From Bacteroidales bacterium (GTDB lineage Bacteria > Bacteroidota > Bacteroidia > Bacteroidales > FEN-979): a DNA stretch of 64,000 nt. Under the pieces are notes generated by a model, which was not told where the DNA came from, did not search any database, and was given only the letters and a program-made list of their open reading frames with translations. The first letter of the stretch is position 1. Every line of letters starts with the position of its first letter. Position numbers and translations under genes: made by a program. Location of the stretch: assembly GCA_023231005.1 (NCBI GenBank), contig JALNWG010000010.1:39683-103682 (forward strand), in the 5' to 3' direction. Below are positions 1 through 9,129 of this stretch, piece by piece.

Positions 1-650
1 GATTTAAGAATCTTATCACTGGTCAGATCGAGATAATTAACTTTTGATCCTCCTTTTGTAAGACGGATCAATGCTACCCGGTTGCGGTTGGCAAATTCGG
101 TCATGTCTCCAGCCAGGGATAGGGCTTCAAAAATATTGATATCATCTTTATAGATCGTAAATTCCCCGGGGCGGTTTACTTCTCCAACTAAGGTAATCTT
201 GAAATTAACCATTTTTACGACTACCGTTGTCTCCTTTAAATATTCATTAATCAATTGCTGAATCATCGACTTCACCTGATCAACCGTTAAATCCCTTACA
301 ATAACTTTACCGATAATGGGAAAATCAATTGTCCCCTCCGTTGTAACGCTGTAGCTATTTAAATAAATAGATGCATCATTGGCATAATCATTATAGGAAT
401 TGGTTCCCGATTGTTTATTAAAAAAGAGAAATGCTTTTTCATCCAAGCTAAAAACCCTGATATACAGATTATCTTTGGGTTGAATTTTATAGTCAATATT
501 GTGGGTGTTATTATAAAAAACGGAAGTGTCATGCTCCAGTTGTTTTTGGAGATAGATGATCTTTTTTTGGGGAACGCAGGACGAAAAAATGAAAATTAAT
601 AAAGAAAGATAAAGGCCAGTTTTTATGGATAATAATAGATGGTGTTTCAT
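1..650 (-). CDS. Polysaccharide export lipoprotein (Wza/BexD family), 3' end off the window
   Basis: Incomplete gene: reading starts at the ATG complementary to 648-650 and is still open at base 1, giving 216 residues. The first 25 residues form a lipoprotein signal peptide ending in IFSSC, so the protein should be anchored to a membrane by a lipidated Cys. Residues about 50-150 match the Poly_export domain (IQPKDNLYIRVFSLDE, then a region with EGTIDFPIIGKV and LTVDQVKSMI), and about 155 onward is an SLBB fold (ITLVGEVNRPGEFTIY, then IFEALSLAGDMTEFANR). In this family the protein forms the outer-membrane exit channel for capsule or exopolysaccharide. A good promoter lies 22 bases upstream. 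The partner (a Wzc-like chain-length kinase) would be expected beyond the left edge, but that is inference. Confidence 0.88.
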   Translation of the reverse strand, partial: MKHHLLLSIKTGLYLSLLIFIFSSCVPQKKIIYLQKQLEHDTSVFYNNTHNIDYKIQPKDNLYIRVFSLDEKAFLFFNKQSGTNSYNDYANDASIYLNSYSVTTEGTIDFPIIGKVIVRDLTVDQVKSMIQQLINEYLKETTVVVKMVNFKITLVGEVNRPGEFTIYKDDINIFEALSLAGDMTEFANRNRVALIRLTKGGSKVNYLDLTSDKILK

Positions 651-671
651 AGAGAACTTGAATTGAGAACG

Positions 672-702
672 CAAAAATACATTTTTTGATAATTAATTCA
701 AA
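672..702 (-). promoter_or_regulatory. Promoter of the polysaccharide export gene
   Basis: On the minus strand a TTTG (702-699) is followed after 19 bases by TATTTTTG (679-672), which fits the Bacteroidota -33/-7 consensus TTTG - N19 - TAnnTTTG. Transcription would begin near 666, leaving a leader of roughly 15 bases before the ATG at 650. Confidence 0.7.
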
Positions 703-731
703 GGACATTGGTTATTTATCCTAAATATTCC

Positions 732-2066
732 CTAAGATTCAACTGTTTCACCAATCATTGTGGCAGAAGTAACACTGAGAATTTTGACCTTGATTAAATC
801 ACCAGGCTGGGCAATGGTTTTGGAAAATACAACAACTTTGTTTTGAATGGTACGGCCAAAATAGTGGTCTTCCGATCGCTTTGAACGTCCCTCAATAAGT
901 ACTTGAACTGTTTTCCCGATTTCCAGTTTGTTCCTTTCAAGGGATAATTTTTGCTGAAGTTGAATAATCTCTTGGAGACGTTGGTCTTTTATACCTGTTG
1001 GAACATTGTCTTTCAGTGTTTCTGCTGCCAGAGTCTGTGGCCTTTCAGAATATTTAAACATATATGCTGCATCATAACCAACCCATTCCATCAACGAAAG
1101 AGTATCCTGGTGGTCAGCTTCTGTTTCCTCGCAGAATCCGGAAATGATGTCGGTCGAAATGGCACAATTCGGAAGAATTCTGCGAATGGCCTCAATCCGC
1201 TCCATATATTGTTTTCGGGTATATTTGCGGTTCATCAGACCAAGGATATGATCACTTCCAGATTGTACGGGCAAATGGATCGCTTTGCAAAGATTGTCAT
1301 GACGAGCAATGGTATAAAGCAATTCATCGGAAATATCTTTGGGATGTGAAGTGGCAAAACGGATGCGTATCCGGGAATTCACTTCTGCTATCAATTCCAG
1401 AAGCTGTGCAAAATTAATTGTCCCCTCTTCATTTGTCCATCTATAAGAATTTACATTTTGTCCGAGAAGGGTAACCTCCCGGTACCCTTTTTCAAATAAA
1501 TCCTTGGTTTCCTCGATAATGGAAGCAGCATCACGGCTTCGTTCCTTTCCACGGGTAAATGGAACGACACAATATGAACAATAATTTTCACACCCCCGCA
1601 TAATAGAAATAAAAGCCGAAATCCCGTTGGAATCAATACGAACCGGAGAGATGTCGGCATAGGTTTCATCGGTTGATAAAATGGTGTCAATCGCGGGAAT
1701 CTCTTTGCTAATCTGACGGATAAGGTCCGGTAAATGACGATAAGAATCTGGTCCTGCGACCAGATCAAGTAGTTGTTCTTCTTCAACTAAAGCCAAACGG
1801 GTTCGATCTGCCATACATCCCAGCAACCCAATCACTAGCTTCGGATTTTTTTTCTTTAATGATTTGAAATAATAAAGTCTCTTTCTAACACGATCCTCTG
1901 CATTTTCACGAATGGAACAGGTATTGATAAAAATAATATCGGCTTCCAAAACGTTGGGAATCAATTCATATCCATCATTTGTTAAAATGGAAGCAACGAT
2001 TTCACTATCAGAAAAATTCATCTGACAGCCATAGGTTTCAATAAATATTTTATTGTTTTTTTTCAT
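732..2066 (-). CDS. miaB: tRNA-2-methylthio-N6-dimethylallyladenosine synthase MiaB
   Basis: Radical SAM methylthiotransferase that adds the 2-methylthio group to i6A37 of tRNAs reading UNN codons. Length 444 residues is normal. The N-terminal UPF0004 domain supplies the auxiliary [4Fe-4S] ligands Cys14 (ETYGCQMN), Cys50 (INTCSIREN) and Cys84 (LGCMA). The radical SAM cluster motif is C159-x3-C163-x2-C166 (GCENYCSYC). The C-terminal 65 or so residues form the TRAM RNA-binding domain. It is divergent from topA, and each gene has its own -7 element in the 120-base gap. No partner gene follows; the exopolysaccharide gene downstream has a separate promoter. Confidence 0.97.
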   Translation of the reverse strand: MKKNNKIFIETYGCQMNFSDSEIVASILTNDGYELIPNVLEADIIFINTCSIRENAEDRVRKRLYYFKSLKKKNPKLVIGLLGCMADRTRLALVEEEQLLDLVAGPDSYRHLPDLIRQISKEIPAIDTILSTDETYADISPVRIDSNGISAFISIMRGCENYCSYCVVPFTRGKERSRDAASIIEETKDLFEKGYREVTLLGQNVNSYRWTNEEGTINFAQLLELIAEVNSRIRIRFATSHPKDISDELLYTIARHDNLCKAIHLPVQSGSDHILGLMNRKYTRKQYMERIEAIRRILPNCAISTDIISGFCEETEADHQDTLSLMEWVGYDAAYMFKYSERPQTLAAETLKDNVPTGIKDQRLQEIIQLQQKLSLERNKLEIGKTVQVLIEGRSKRSEDHYFGRTIQNKVVVFSKTIAQPGDLIKVKILSVTSATMIGETVES

Positions 2067-2118
2067 GAAGCGTATTACCCTCCCGGTAACTTGACTGATT
2101 AAGGATAAAAAAGTGGTA

Positions 2119-2126
2119 CAAAGGTA
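2119..2126 (-). promoter_or_regulatory. -7 element for miaB
   Basis: Minus-strand TACCTTTG matches TAnnTTTG, about 53 bases before the miaB ATG. No clear -33 TTG at the right distance, so only the -7 half is supported. Confidence 0.45.
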
Positions 2127-2145
2127 AGGATTAAGTTAATTGTCT

Positions 2146-2153
2146 TACTTTTG
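2146..2153 (+). promoter_or_regulatory. -7 element for topA
   Basis: TACTTTTG matches TAnnTTTG. It overlaps an upstream in-frame TTG at 2151 that could otherwise be taken as a start for topA. Transcription from here would begin near 2159, so the ATG at 2187 must be the start. Confidence 0.5.
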
Positions 2154-2186
2154 TGCCGGATTTCGAAAACTAAAAACGGTATCCAA

Positions 2187-4508
2187 ATGACAAAGAACTT
2201 AGTAATTGTTGAGTCTCCAGCCAAAGCCAAAACCATTGGTGGTTTTTTAGGGAATGATTTTACGGTGAAGTCGTGCATGGGACATGTAGCTGACTTGTCA
2301 AAAAAGGATCTTGGAGTTGATATTGAAAATGGATTTCTGCCACGTTATGTCATATCTCCGGAAAAAAAGAAAATTGTTTCCGAATTAAGAAAACTTTCGC
2401 AAGATTCTGAAATAGTGTGGCTTGCGTCTGATGAGGATCGGGAAGGAGAAGCCATTGCATGGCATTTGATGGAAACTCTTGGTTTGGAAGAAAAAAACGC
2501 CAAACGGATTGCCTTTCATGAAATTACAAAAACAGCCATTTTTGAAGCAATCGAATCTCCAAGAAAGATTAATATTGACTTGGTAAATGCACAGCAAGCA
2601 CGTCGTGTTTTAGACCGCTTAGTTGGATTTGAATTGTCCCCGTTGTTGTGGAAAAAGATAAGACCATCATTATCTGCCGGTCGTGTGCAATCCGTTGCGG
2701 TTCGTCTCATCGTTGAGCGGGAAGAAGAGATTAAAAACTTTAAAAGCACTTCGGCTTTCCGAATTCTCGGAGAGTTCATTGTACAAAATGGCACCAAAAA
2801 AAAATTCGTCAAAGCTGAATTAAACAAACGTTTTTCCAGCAAAGATGTAGCTGTTGCTTTTTTAGAAAAAAATTTTGGAAGTACTTATACAGTGGAAGAG
2901 GTTGACACAAAACCGGCAAAAAAATCTCCTGCTCCTCCATTTACCACATCAACACTTCAACAAGAAGCATCTCGTAAACTCGGATTTTCCGTGGCTAATA
3001 CCATGCGCGTTGCCCAGGAACTCTATGAATCCGGGCAGATTACCTATATGCGTACCGATTCTGTAAATTTATCGCAAATGGCCTTGGCAATGGCACGCCA
3101 GGAAATCACCGATAGTTTCGGTGTCCCTTATGTGAAAACTCGGAAATTTACTACCAAAACCAAAGGAGCGCAGGAAGCCCATGAAGCCATACGGCCCACC
3201 TACCTCAACCATAAAACCATTGAGGGGGATAAATCACATAAACGGCTGTATGATTTGATCTGGAAACGCACTATCGCTTCCCAGATGGCTGATGCTGAAT
3301 TGGAAAAAACCAATGTCATCATCGGAATAAATAATGCTGAAGAAAAGTTTATTGCCAGGGGAGAAGTTATTAAATTTGATGGTTTCCTGAAAGTTTATAT
3401 GGAATCGACAGATGACGAAGAATCAAACGGTGAAGAAGGGATGCTCCCTCCCTTATCAAAAGGCGAAAAACTTGACTTGAGTGAAATGATAGCCCAGGAA
3501 AAATTTACCCAACAACCTTCCCGGTATACAGAAGCTACTTTGGTAAAAAAAATGGAAGAACTTGGAATTGGACGGCCTTCTACCTATGCTCCAACAATTT
3601 CCACCATTCAAAAAAGAGGATATATCATCCGGGAAGATCGTCCGGGATATGTTCGCAATTATACTTTGATCACGCTAAAAAATAAAGTAATTAAGGAAGA
3701 GATTAAATCGGAAAATGTAGGTTTTGAAAAGTCCAAACTATTCCCTACCGATATAGGTACCCTGGTCAACAATTTTCTGGTAGAACATTTTACCAATATC
3801 ATGGACTATAATTTTACTGCAAATGTTGAGGAAGAATTCGACCAGATTGCACTAGGAAAACTGGTCTGGAATGAAATGATTAAAGAATTTTACTTCCCAT
3901 TTCATGCTCAGATTGAAGGGACTCTGGAAAATACTAAAAAAGTCAGCGGCGAAAAACTTCTTGGTACAGATCCTCAAAGTGGCCAATCCGTTTTCGTAAA
4001 AATCGGACGTTATGGACCCATGGTTCAATTGGGAGTAACCGATAATGAAAAAAAACCCAAGTTTGCTGCCCTGAAAAAAGGGCAAAGTATCGATTCCATT
4101 TCTCTTACCGAAGCGATGGATTTATTTAAATTGCCAAGAACCCTTGGTGAATTTGAATCTGAAGATGTTACCGTTGCAATCGGCCGGTTTGGTCCATATA
4201 TCCGTCATAAATCTCTGTTTTACTCGCTTCCTAAACAAGACGACCCGTTAACGGTAGAGCTCAACCGGGCCATTGAGATCATTTTGGCAAAACGACAAGC
4301 AGACAGCCAGAAAATCTTGCATGAATTTAAAGAAGACCAAAAGGTGATACAGGTTTTAAATGGACGATATGGGGCCTATATCTCTTTTAAAAAAGAAAAT
4401 TTTAAAATTCCTAAGGGGAAAGACCCAAAATCCTTGACCCTGGAAGATTGCAAAACAATTATTGCCAATACACAGCCTTCAAAATCAAAATTGAAAAAGA
4501 AAAAGTAA
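2187..4508 (+). CDS. topA: DNA topoisomerase I (type IA)
   Basis: Relaxes negative supercoils through a transient 5'-phosphotyrosine break. Start set at ATG 2187 (MTKNLVIVESPAKAKT), because the frame extends upstream only to a TTG inside the promoter; the protein is 773 residues. Residues 1-120 are the TOPRIM domain, with ESPAKAKT and the metal-binding DEDREGEAIAWH at about 82-93. The catalytic Tyr lies in QITYMRTDS, about residue 287. GIGRPSTYAPTI is the conserved helix of the catalytic core. The C-terminus, from about 570, has three basic repeats of the type seen in Bacteroidota enzymes (GRYGPMVQ, GRFGPYIR, GRYGAYIS). No Cys4 zinc ribbons are present, unlike the E. coli enzyme. The next gene starts 6 bases after the stop, so the two are probably cotranscribed. 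Confidence 0.97.
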   Translation: MTKNLVIVESPAKAKTIGGFLGNDFTVKSCMGHVADLSKKDLGVDIENGFLPRYVISPEKKKIVSELRKLSQDSEIVWLASDEDREGEAIAWHLMETLGLEEKNAKRIAFHEITKTAIFEAIESPRKINIDLVNAQQARRVLDRLVGFELSPLLWKKIRPSLSAGRVQSVAVRLIVEREEEIKNFKSTSAFRILGEFIVQNGTKKKFVKAELNKRFSSKDVAVAFLEKNFGSTYTVEEVDTKPAKKSPAPPFTTSTLQQEASRKLGFSVANTMRVAQELYESGQITYMRTDSVNLSQMALAMARQEITDSFGVPYVKTRKFTTKTKGAQEAHEAIRPTYLNHKTIEGDKSHKRLYDLIWKRTIASQMADAELEKTNVIIGINNAEEKFIARGEVIKFDGFLKVYMESTDDEESNGEEGMLPPLSKGEKLDLSEMIAQEKFTQQPSRYTEATLVKKMEELGIGRPSTYAPTISTIQKRGYIIREDRPGYVRNYTLITLKNKVIKEEIKSENVGFEKSKLFPTDIGTLVNNFLVEHFTNIMDYNFTANVEEEFDQIALGKLVWNEMIKEFYFPFHAQIEGTLENTKKVSGEKLLGTDPQSGQSVFVKIGRYGPMVQLGVTDNEKKPKFAALKKGQSIDSISLTEAMDLFKLPRTLGEFESEDVTVAIGRFGPYIRHKSLFYSLPKQDDPLTVELNRAIEIILAKRQADSQKILHEFKEDQKVIQVLNGRYGAYISFKKENFKIPKGKDPKSLTLEDCKTIIANTQPSKSKLKKKK

Positions 4509-4514
4509 TATCCC

Positions 4515-5693
4515 ATGGATGTTTCTACTTTTTTTGAATCTGTAGATCTGCAGGAATTTCCCATCATCGGTGATAATTCTGCGCAGACCCGTTTGGGAAA
4601 CACTATCCGAATTTTTTCTGATGAGCGTGATTTTCCCGACTATTCTTCCTATGAACTTGCCCTCATCGGGGTAAAAGATGACCGGAGCGCCATCAATAAT
4701 GAGGGATGTGCCTTTGCGCCTGACATGGTACGAAAATATCTTTACCAACTAAACACCGGGCCTTACCCCATCAAACTGGTCGACCTTGGCAATATTAGAA
4801 AAGGGCATGCTTTATCCGATACCTATTTTGCTGTTAGCTCTGTAGTGGCTGAATTGTTATCCAACAATGTTTTCCCAATTATTATTGGAGGTAGTCAGGA
4901 TTTGACATACGCCAATTATCAGGCATATCAAAGCCTGGGCCAGATTATCAATATTGTGGCAGTTGATCCCATGTTTGATTTGGGGAAATCAGAACAGGAA
5001 CTTACATCACAATCGTATCTGAGCAATATTATTCTGCACCAACCTAATTATCTTTTTAATTACGCAAATATAGGATACCAGACTTATTTTGTCGATCAGG
5101 AAGCCTTGAAACTGATGAAAAACTTGTTTTTTGACACCTATCGACTTGGCATAGTTCGTGAAAGTCTGGAAGAAGTTGAACCAATCGTTCGAAACGCTGA
5201 TATGCTGAGTTTCGACATCTCTTCTGTACGTATTTCTGATGCGCCTGGAAATGGGAATGCTACTCCCAACGGTTTTTATGGAGAAGAGGCTTGTCAGATC
5301 ATCCGTTATGCAGGGTTATCGGATAAACTTACTTCCATTGGATTTTATGAAGTAAACCCTTCCTTAGATCATGCAGGCCAAACCTCGCATTTGGTGGCTC
5401 AGATGATCTGGTATTTCCTTGATGGATTTTATAATCGTGCCCATGATTTTCCATTTCGTAACGAAGAGGACTATCTGAAATATCGTGTAAGCATCCGGGA
5501 TCATAAAGAGGAGATCGTTTTCTTTAAAAGTAAAAAAACAGATCGATGGTGGATGGAGATTCCTCTCCCCATGGAACAAAGGATCAAATACGAAAGACAT
5601 TACTTAGTACCTTGCTCCTATAAAGATTATCAAACTGCCTGTGAAAATGATATTCCGGACCGATGGTGGATGGTCTATCAAAAGCTCATGTAG
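4515..5693 (+). CDS. Degenerate ureohydrolase (arginase/agmatinase/formimidoylglutamase fold), probably not a classical enzyme
   Basis: 392 residues with the overall pattern of the arginase family: a nucleotide-binding-like first half, then the three metal motifs in order. All three are altered. GGDH is GGSQ (125-128, His replaced by Gln). DAHxD is DPMFD (151-155, His replaced by Met, both Asp kept). SFDVDxLDP is SFDISSVRISD (232-242, second Asp replaced by Ser). Three of the six Mn ligands are therefore missing, and hydrolysis of arginine, agmatine or formimidoylglutamate is doubtful. Homologues are often labelled formimidoylglutamase in Bacteroidota, but I see no histidine-degradation gene nearby. 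It sits 6 bases after topA in the same operon and ends 7 bases from the convergent ruvC. The real role is unknown. Confidence 0.75.
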   Translation: MDVSTFFESVDLQEFPIIGDNSAQTRLGNTIRIFSDERDFPDYSSYELALIGVKDDRSAINNEGCAFAPDMVRKYLYQLNTGPYPIKLVDLGNIRKGHALSDTYFAVSSVVAELLSNNVFPIIIGGSQDLTYANYQAYQSLGQIINIVAVDPMFDLGKSEQELTSQSYLSNIILHQPNYLFNYANIGYQTYFVDQEALKLMKNLFFDTYRLGIVRESLEEVEPIVRNADMLSFDISSVRISDAPGNGNATPNGFYGEEACQIIRYAGLSDKLTSIGFYEVNPSLDHAGQTSHLVAQMIWYFLDGFYNRAHDFPFRNEEDYLKYRVSIRDHKEEIVFFKSKKTDRWWMEIPLPMEQRIKYERHYLVPCSYKDYQTACENDIPDRWWMVYQKLM

Positions 5694-5700
5694 GCTTTAG

Positions 5701-6252
5701 TTAACCCAACCTGGCGGGATTTTCAGTCAGAAAACTTTTCCATCCGGAAAATTTTTTTCCGGTTTCCGGATGTCCCTTTTGAAAATAATGACAAACAGCT
5801 GCTGCTAAACCGTCGGTTGCATCCAATGTTTCTGGAATTTTCCGGATTTCCAATAGTCTTATCAACATATTGGCAACCTGCTCCTTTGATGCAGCCCCTT
5901 TCCCGGTAATCGATTGCTTAATTTTTCTAGGGGAATATTCAAAAAAAGGAACAGATCTCGACAATGCTGCTGCAATTGCTACCCCCTGCGCCCGTCCCAA
6001 TTTAAGCATTGATTGAACATTTTTCCCAAAAAATGGAGCTTCAATAGCAAGCTCATCCGGATGATATTGATCAATTAGCGAAATCATACGTTCAAAAATT
6101 ATTTTCAGGCGTACCGCATGATCATTGTATTTGTTTAATTTTAGCTCGCCTAAAGCAAGAAGTTCGATTTTATTTCCGGATTCTGAAATAATACCATAGC
6201 CCATCACCGTGGTTCCGGGATCAATCCCTAAGATAATACGCTCACTGGCCAT
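5701..6252 (-). CDS. ruvC: Holliday junction resolvase RuvC
   Basis: Endonuclease that resolves four-way junctions with RuvAB. The length, 183 residues, is typical. The catalytic acidic residues are all present: Asp11 in [12 protein letters not shown], Glu71 in [11 protein letters not shown], and Asp144/Asp147 in [13 protein letters not shown]. The conserved basic loop [15 protein letters not shown] is at about 112-126. The ATG at 6250-6252 is only 10 bases from the divergent start of the next gene at 6263, so the promoters must overlap the coding ends. ruvA and ruvB are not in the window. Confidence 0.97.
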   Translation of the reverse strand: MASERIILGIDPGTTVMGYGIISESGNKIELLALGELKLNKYNDHAVRLKIIFERMISLIDQYHPDELAIEAPFFGKNVQSMLKLGRAQGVAIAAALSRSVPFFEYSPRKIKQSITGKGAASKEQVANMLIRLLEIRKIPETLDATDGLAAAVCHYFQKGHPETGKKFSGWKSFLTENPARLG

Positions 6253-6262
6253 AGAAAAAATA

Positions 6263-7279
6263 ATGAAAAATCATTCAAAAGTAAGAAAAATAGGGAATCT
6301 GGCGCTTCAAATCCTCATTATTGCGGGTACTTATGGATTTATATATAAACAAGTATTTTTAAAAGGGGATTTCCCGAAAATTATAAATACGCTTAAAGAA
6401 GATTTTTCACAGACCGGTTTTGCCTCTGGGCTTGTCGTTGTGTTACTTCTCATGTTGGTAAACTGGGGGCTGGAGTCCTCTAAATGGAAATTTTTAATCA
6501 GTAAAGTTGAAAGGGTTTCCTTTCTGAAATCTGTGCAAGCAGTACTTGCTGGAATTTGTATCAGTTCATTTACACCAAACAGGGTTGGAGAGTTTTTTGG
6601 GAGGGTTTTCATGCTGCGAATGAGAAGCCGGATTGAAGGAATCCTCATCACAATTATTGGTAGTATGGGGCAGCTTCTTATTACTGTGCTGGCAGGTAGT
6701 ATTGCCTGGCTTATTTTTATCCCTCAATATTTTCCGGCATCTCCGTTTGCTTCCGGATATTTTTATTATGCCCAGATTTCTCTTGTATTTGTCTTGGATT
6801 TATTATTGCTCATGCTTTTTTTCAATGTTTCTTTTTTAACGTCTCTCAAAGAAAGAATCCTGAAAAATGGATTGAAAAAGCTTCGAAGGTTTTTCAGAGT
6901 TTTTACTTTTTATCATAATAAAGAGATAGCTACGGTACTTTTATTTAGTTTCCTAAGATACCTGGTTTTTTCTACTCAATTTTATCTCTTGCTTAGATTG
7001 TTTAGTGTGCCTGTGGACTTTTTTGATGCTCAGATTCTTATCGCCATCATCTATTTCATTATGGCTGTGATCCCCACAATCGCTTTAACCGAATTAGGGA
7101 TCAGGGGTTCGGTTTCGATTTATATATTTGGTCTCTATGTAGCTCACACCAACATCGTAAGTAATAATTATGATCTTGGTGTCCTGGCTGCTACTACCCT
7201 ACTTTGGGTGATCAATCTTGGAATTCCGGCTGTATTGGGTTCTGTTTTTATTTTCCGGTTACAATTTTTTAGAAAATAA
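6263..7279 (+). CDS. Lysylphosphatidylglycerol synthase-type transmembrane (flippase-like) protein, UPF0104/AglD family
   Basis: 338 residues from ATG 6263 ([12 protein letters not shown]); longer in-frame starts would run into ruvC. It is an integral membrane protein with about eight helices and the family signatures [18 protein letters not shown] (about 95-113), in the position of the family's ..P.R.GE..R motif, and [15 protein letters not shown] near the C-terminus. The family is the membrane half of MprF without its aminoacyl-transferase domain. Such stand-alone proteins are suspected of lipid or polyprenyl-linked sugar translocation, but the substrate is not known here. A family-2 glycosyltransferase follows 18 bases later, so the pair may act on one glycolipid; that is inferred from position only. 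Confidence 0.8.
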   Translation: MKNHSKVRKIGNLALQILIIAGTYGFIYKQVFLKGDFPKIINTLKEDFSQTGFASGLVVVLLLMLVNWGLESSKWKFLISKVERVSFLKSVQAVLAGICISSFTPNRVGEFFGRVFMLRMRSRIEGILITIIGSMGQLLITVLAGSIAWLIFIPQYFPASPFASGYFYYAQISLVFVLDLLLLMLFFNVSFLTSLKERILKNGLKKLRRFFRVFTFYHNKEIATVLLFSFLRYLVFSTQFYLLLRLFSVPVDFFDAQILIAIIYFIMAVIPTIALTELGIRGSVSIYIFGLYVAHTNIVSNNYDLGVLAATTLLWVINLGIPAVLGSVFIFRLQFFRK

Positions 7280-7297
7280 GGGAAAGGATTTCAAAAA

Positions 7298-8494
7298 ATG
7301 ACAGATCTCGAAGTAATAGTTTGTTTGATTTTATTCATCATATTGGCCGGATATGGATTCATCATTCTTTACTTTACAACAGGCCTGTTTAAGTTAGATC
7401 ATGCCAGTAAAACAACTGCAAAAAATCCATCTCAGGAATTTAAAACTCTTGTTACTATCATTGTTCCGGTGCGGAATGAAGTAAAACACATTTTTAGGAT
7501 TCTGGAGGAATTTCGTCTTCAGGATTATCCTTCAGAACTATTTGAAGTCATTGTTACGGATGATTTTTCGGAAGATAATACCCTCGCTTTTATCAAACGG
7601 TTTGTAGATTTGTTTCCAGAATTTCCTTTAAAATTAATAACCGGTAAATCGTTGGAATCCCTTGAATATGGGAAAAAATCAGCGATTGAAAGGGCTCAAA
7701 GGGAAGCGAAGGGAGAACTGATTGTCTGTTCGGATGCTGACACAATTCGTCAATCTCAATGGATTTCCAGTATTGTGAGGGAATATGAACAGAGTAAGAG
7801 TCAAATGATCTTGGCCCCGGTTTCATTTCGGGACGAAAAATCGGTTTTTCAAAAAATACAATCGTTGGAATTCATGGGAATCATGGCTGTTACGGCTGGT
7901 TCTGCGGCCATCGGGAAACCCGTCATGGCCAATGGGGCAAACCTCTCTTATACAAAAAAATCTTTTCAGGAAATCGGAGGATTCAAAGACAACCTTCAAT
8001 ATGCCTCCGGTGATGATCAATTTCTTATGTCCTCCATTTCGAAAAAATTTGGAAGATCCGCAATCGGGTTTTTATATCAGCGTCAGGCTATCGTTCAAAC
8101 ATGGCCGGAAGATTCTTTAAAAAGTTTTTTTCAGCAACGGATACGGTGGATTTCAAAAGGGAAAGGATATCGGGATCCATTGATAATAGGGGTGGCAATG
8201 GTTACCTATATGGTCCATTTTTCTCTTTTAGCCGGGATGGTTTTTGGGTTTTTCTCGTCCTCGTTATTTTTTATTTCCTTTTTCTTGTGGATAGGAAAAA
8301 TATTGATTGATTATCCTGGAGTCTATATCATGGCCCGGTTTTTCAACAAAAAAGAGATGTTGGGGTACTATTTTATTGCCCAGGTTTTTCAGCTTTTTTA
8401 TGTGGTTTTTATCGGGGCTTTGGGATTGGTATTACCTTACCGTTGGAAGGGGAGGGAGAGAAACGCCTCCGCAAGAGTAAGATCGTCGGGGTGA
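7298..8494 (+). CDS. Membrane-anchored family 2 glycosyltransferase
   Basis: 398 residues. An N-terminal helix (about 5-30) is followed by a cytoplasmic GT-A domain with TIIVPVRNE (about 51-59), VTDDFSEDN, the metal-binding CSDADT, GDDQFLM, and the acceptor-side motif QQRIRWISKG, close to the QxxRW motif of processive enzymes. Three membrane helices end the protein. It transfers a sugar from an NDP-sugar to an unknown acceptor. The last 58 bases overlap the end of ispD on the opposite strand. The reading frame through the overlap, with the common ending YRWKGRE, looks genuine rather than a frameshift. Probably cotranscribed with the preceding flippase-like gene. Confidence 0.85.
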   Translation: MTDLEVIVCLILFIILAGYGFIILYFTTGLFKLDHASKTTAKNPSQEFKTLVTIIVPVRNEVKHIFRILEEFRLQDYPSELFEVIVTDDFSEDNTLAFIKRFVDLFPEFPLKLITGKSLESLEYGKKSAIERAQREAKGELIVCSDADTIRQSQWISSIVREYEQSKSQMILAPVSFRDEKSVFQKIQSLEFMGIMAVTAGSAAIGKPVMANGANLSYTKKSFQEIGGFKDNLQYASGDDQFLMSSISKKFGRSAIGFLYQRQAIVQTWPEDSLKSFFQQRIRWISKGKGYRDPLIIGVAMVTYMVHFSLLAGMVFGFFSSSLFFISFFLWIGKILIDYPGVYIMARFFNKKEMLGYYFIAQVFQLFYVVFIGALGLVLPYRWKGRERNASARVRSSG

Positions 8495-9114
8495 GTTATT
8501 TTCAGATTTAAAGATTCTCCGGGTATTAAGTGAATTGTTTCACCCAAGGTCTCAAGAACGCTGGCATCATCGGTGAATGCATCCGAATAAGGATTCAAAT
8601 ATGCTTTTTTTATAATGGCGGCGTTAAAAACCTGAGGTGTTTGAATGATGCAGTAATTCATTCTGTTCACTGGCCGGTTTTTCAGTTTGGTAATCCTTCT
8701 CATTGAATCATGAATGGGAATCATGGGAATACAATTTCCATTTATTTCTGCCGCCTCAAATACTTTTCGAATCAGAGTTGGAGAGATCAGGGGACGAACC
8801 CCATCGTGAATCGCAACCATTCCTTCAGACGAAATTTTTTCCAATCCGTTTTTAACAGAGTGGAACCGGGTTTCTCCTCCGGCAACGAGCCGATGCGGAA
8901 AAGTAAAGGAAAACCGGGAGCATAAATCTTTCCAGGTTTTAAACTGGTCCTTGGGTAAAACAATCACAGGGATCAAGTCTGTGAAGGCTTGATTAAATGC
9001 CTCAATACAATACATCAACACGGGCTTCCCTGCCAACAGCAAAAATTGTTTGGGGACTTCTGCTTTCATCCGGTTCCCGATGCCACCTGCGACGATAATG
9101 GCCGACTTTTTCAA
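8437..9114 (-). CDS. ispD: 2-C-methyl-D-erythritol 4-phosphate cytidylyltransferase
   Basis: Third step of the MEP isoprenoid pathway: MEP plus CTP gives CDP-ME. 225 residues, normal length. The N-terminal nucleotide-binding loop is AIIVAGGIGNRMKAEVPKQF, with the conserved Lys near residue 22. IHDGVRPLIS (about 101-110) and TDDASVLETLG (about 174) are the substrate-binding signatures. The start lies 15 bases after the queA stop, so HAD-queA-ispD run as one minus-strand operon or as overlapping units. The C-terminal 58 bases overlap the convergent glycosyltransferase gene. Confidence 0.95.
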   Translation of the reverse strand: MKKSAIIVAGGIGNRMKAEVPKQFLLLAGKPVLMYCIEAFNQAFTDLIPVIVLPKDQFKTWKDLCSRFSFTFPHRLVAGGETRFHSVKNGLEKISSEGMVAIHDGVRPLISPTLIRKVFEAAEINGNCIPMIPIHDSMRRITKLKNRPVNRMNYCIIQTPQVFNAAIIKKAYLNPYSDAFTDDASVLETLGETIHLIPGESLNLKITHPDDLTLAEAFLSLPFQR

Positions 9115-9129
9115 TAAACGAAAGTTGAA

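Noticed and set aside
951..1349. 132-codon open frame on the plus strand
   Set aside because: Antisense to miaB, Cys/His/Phe-rich composition typical of a shadow frame.
4515..5693. Annotation as active formimidoylglutamase or arginase
   Set aside because: Three of six metal ligands are substituted and no histidine- or arginine-degradation genes are near.
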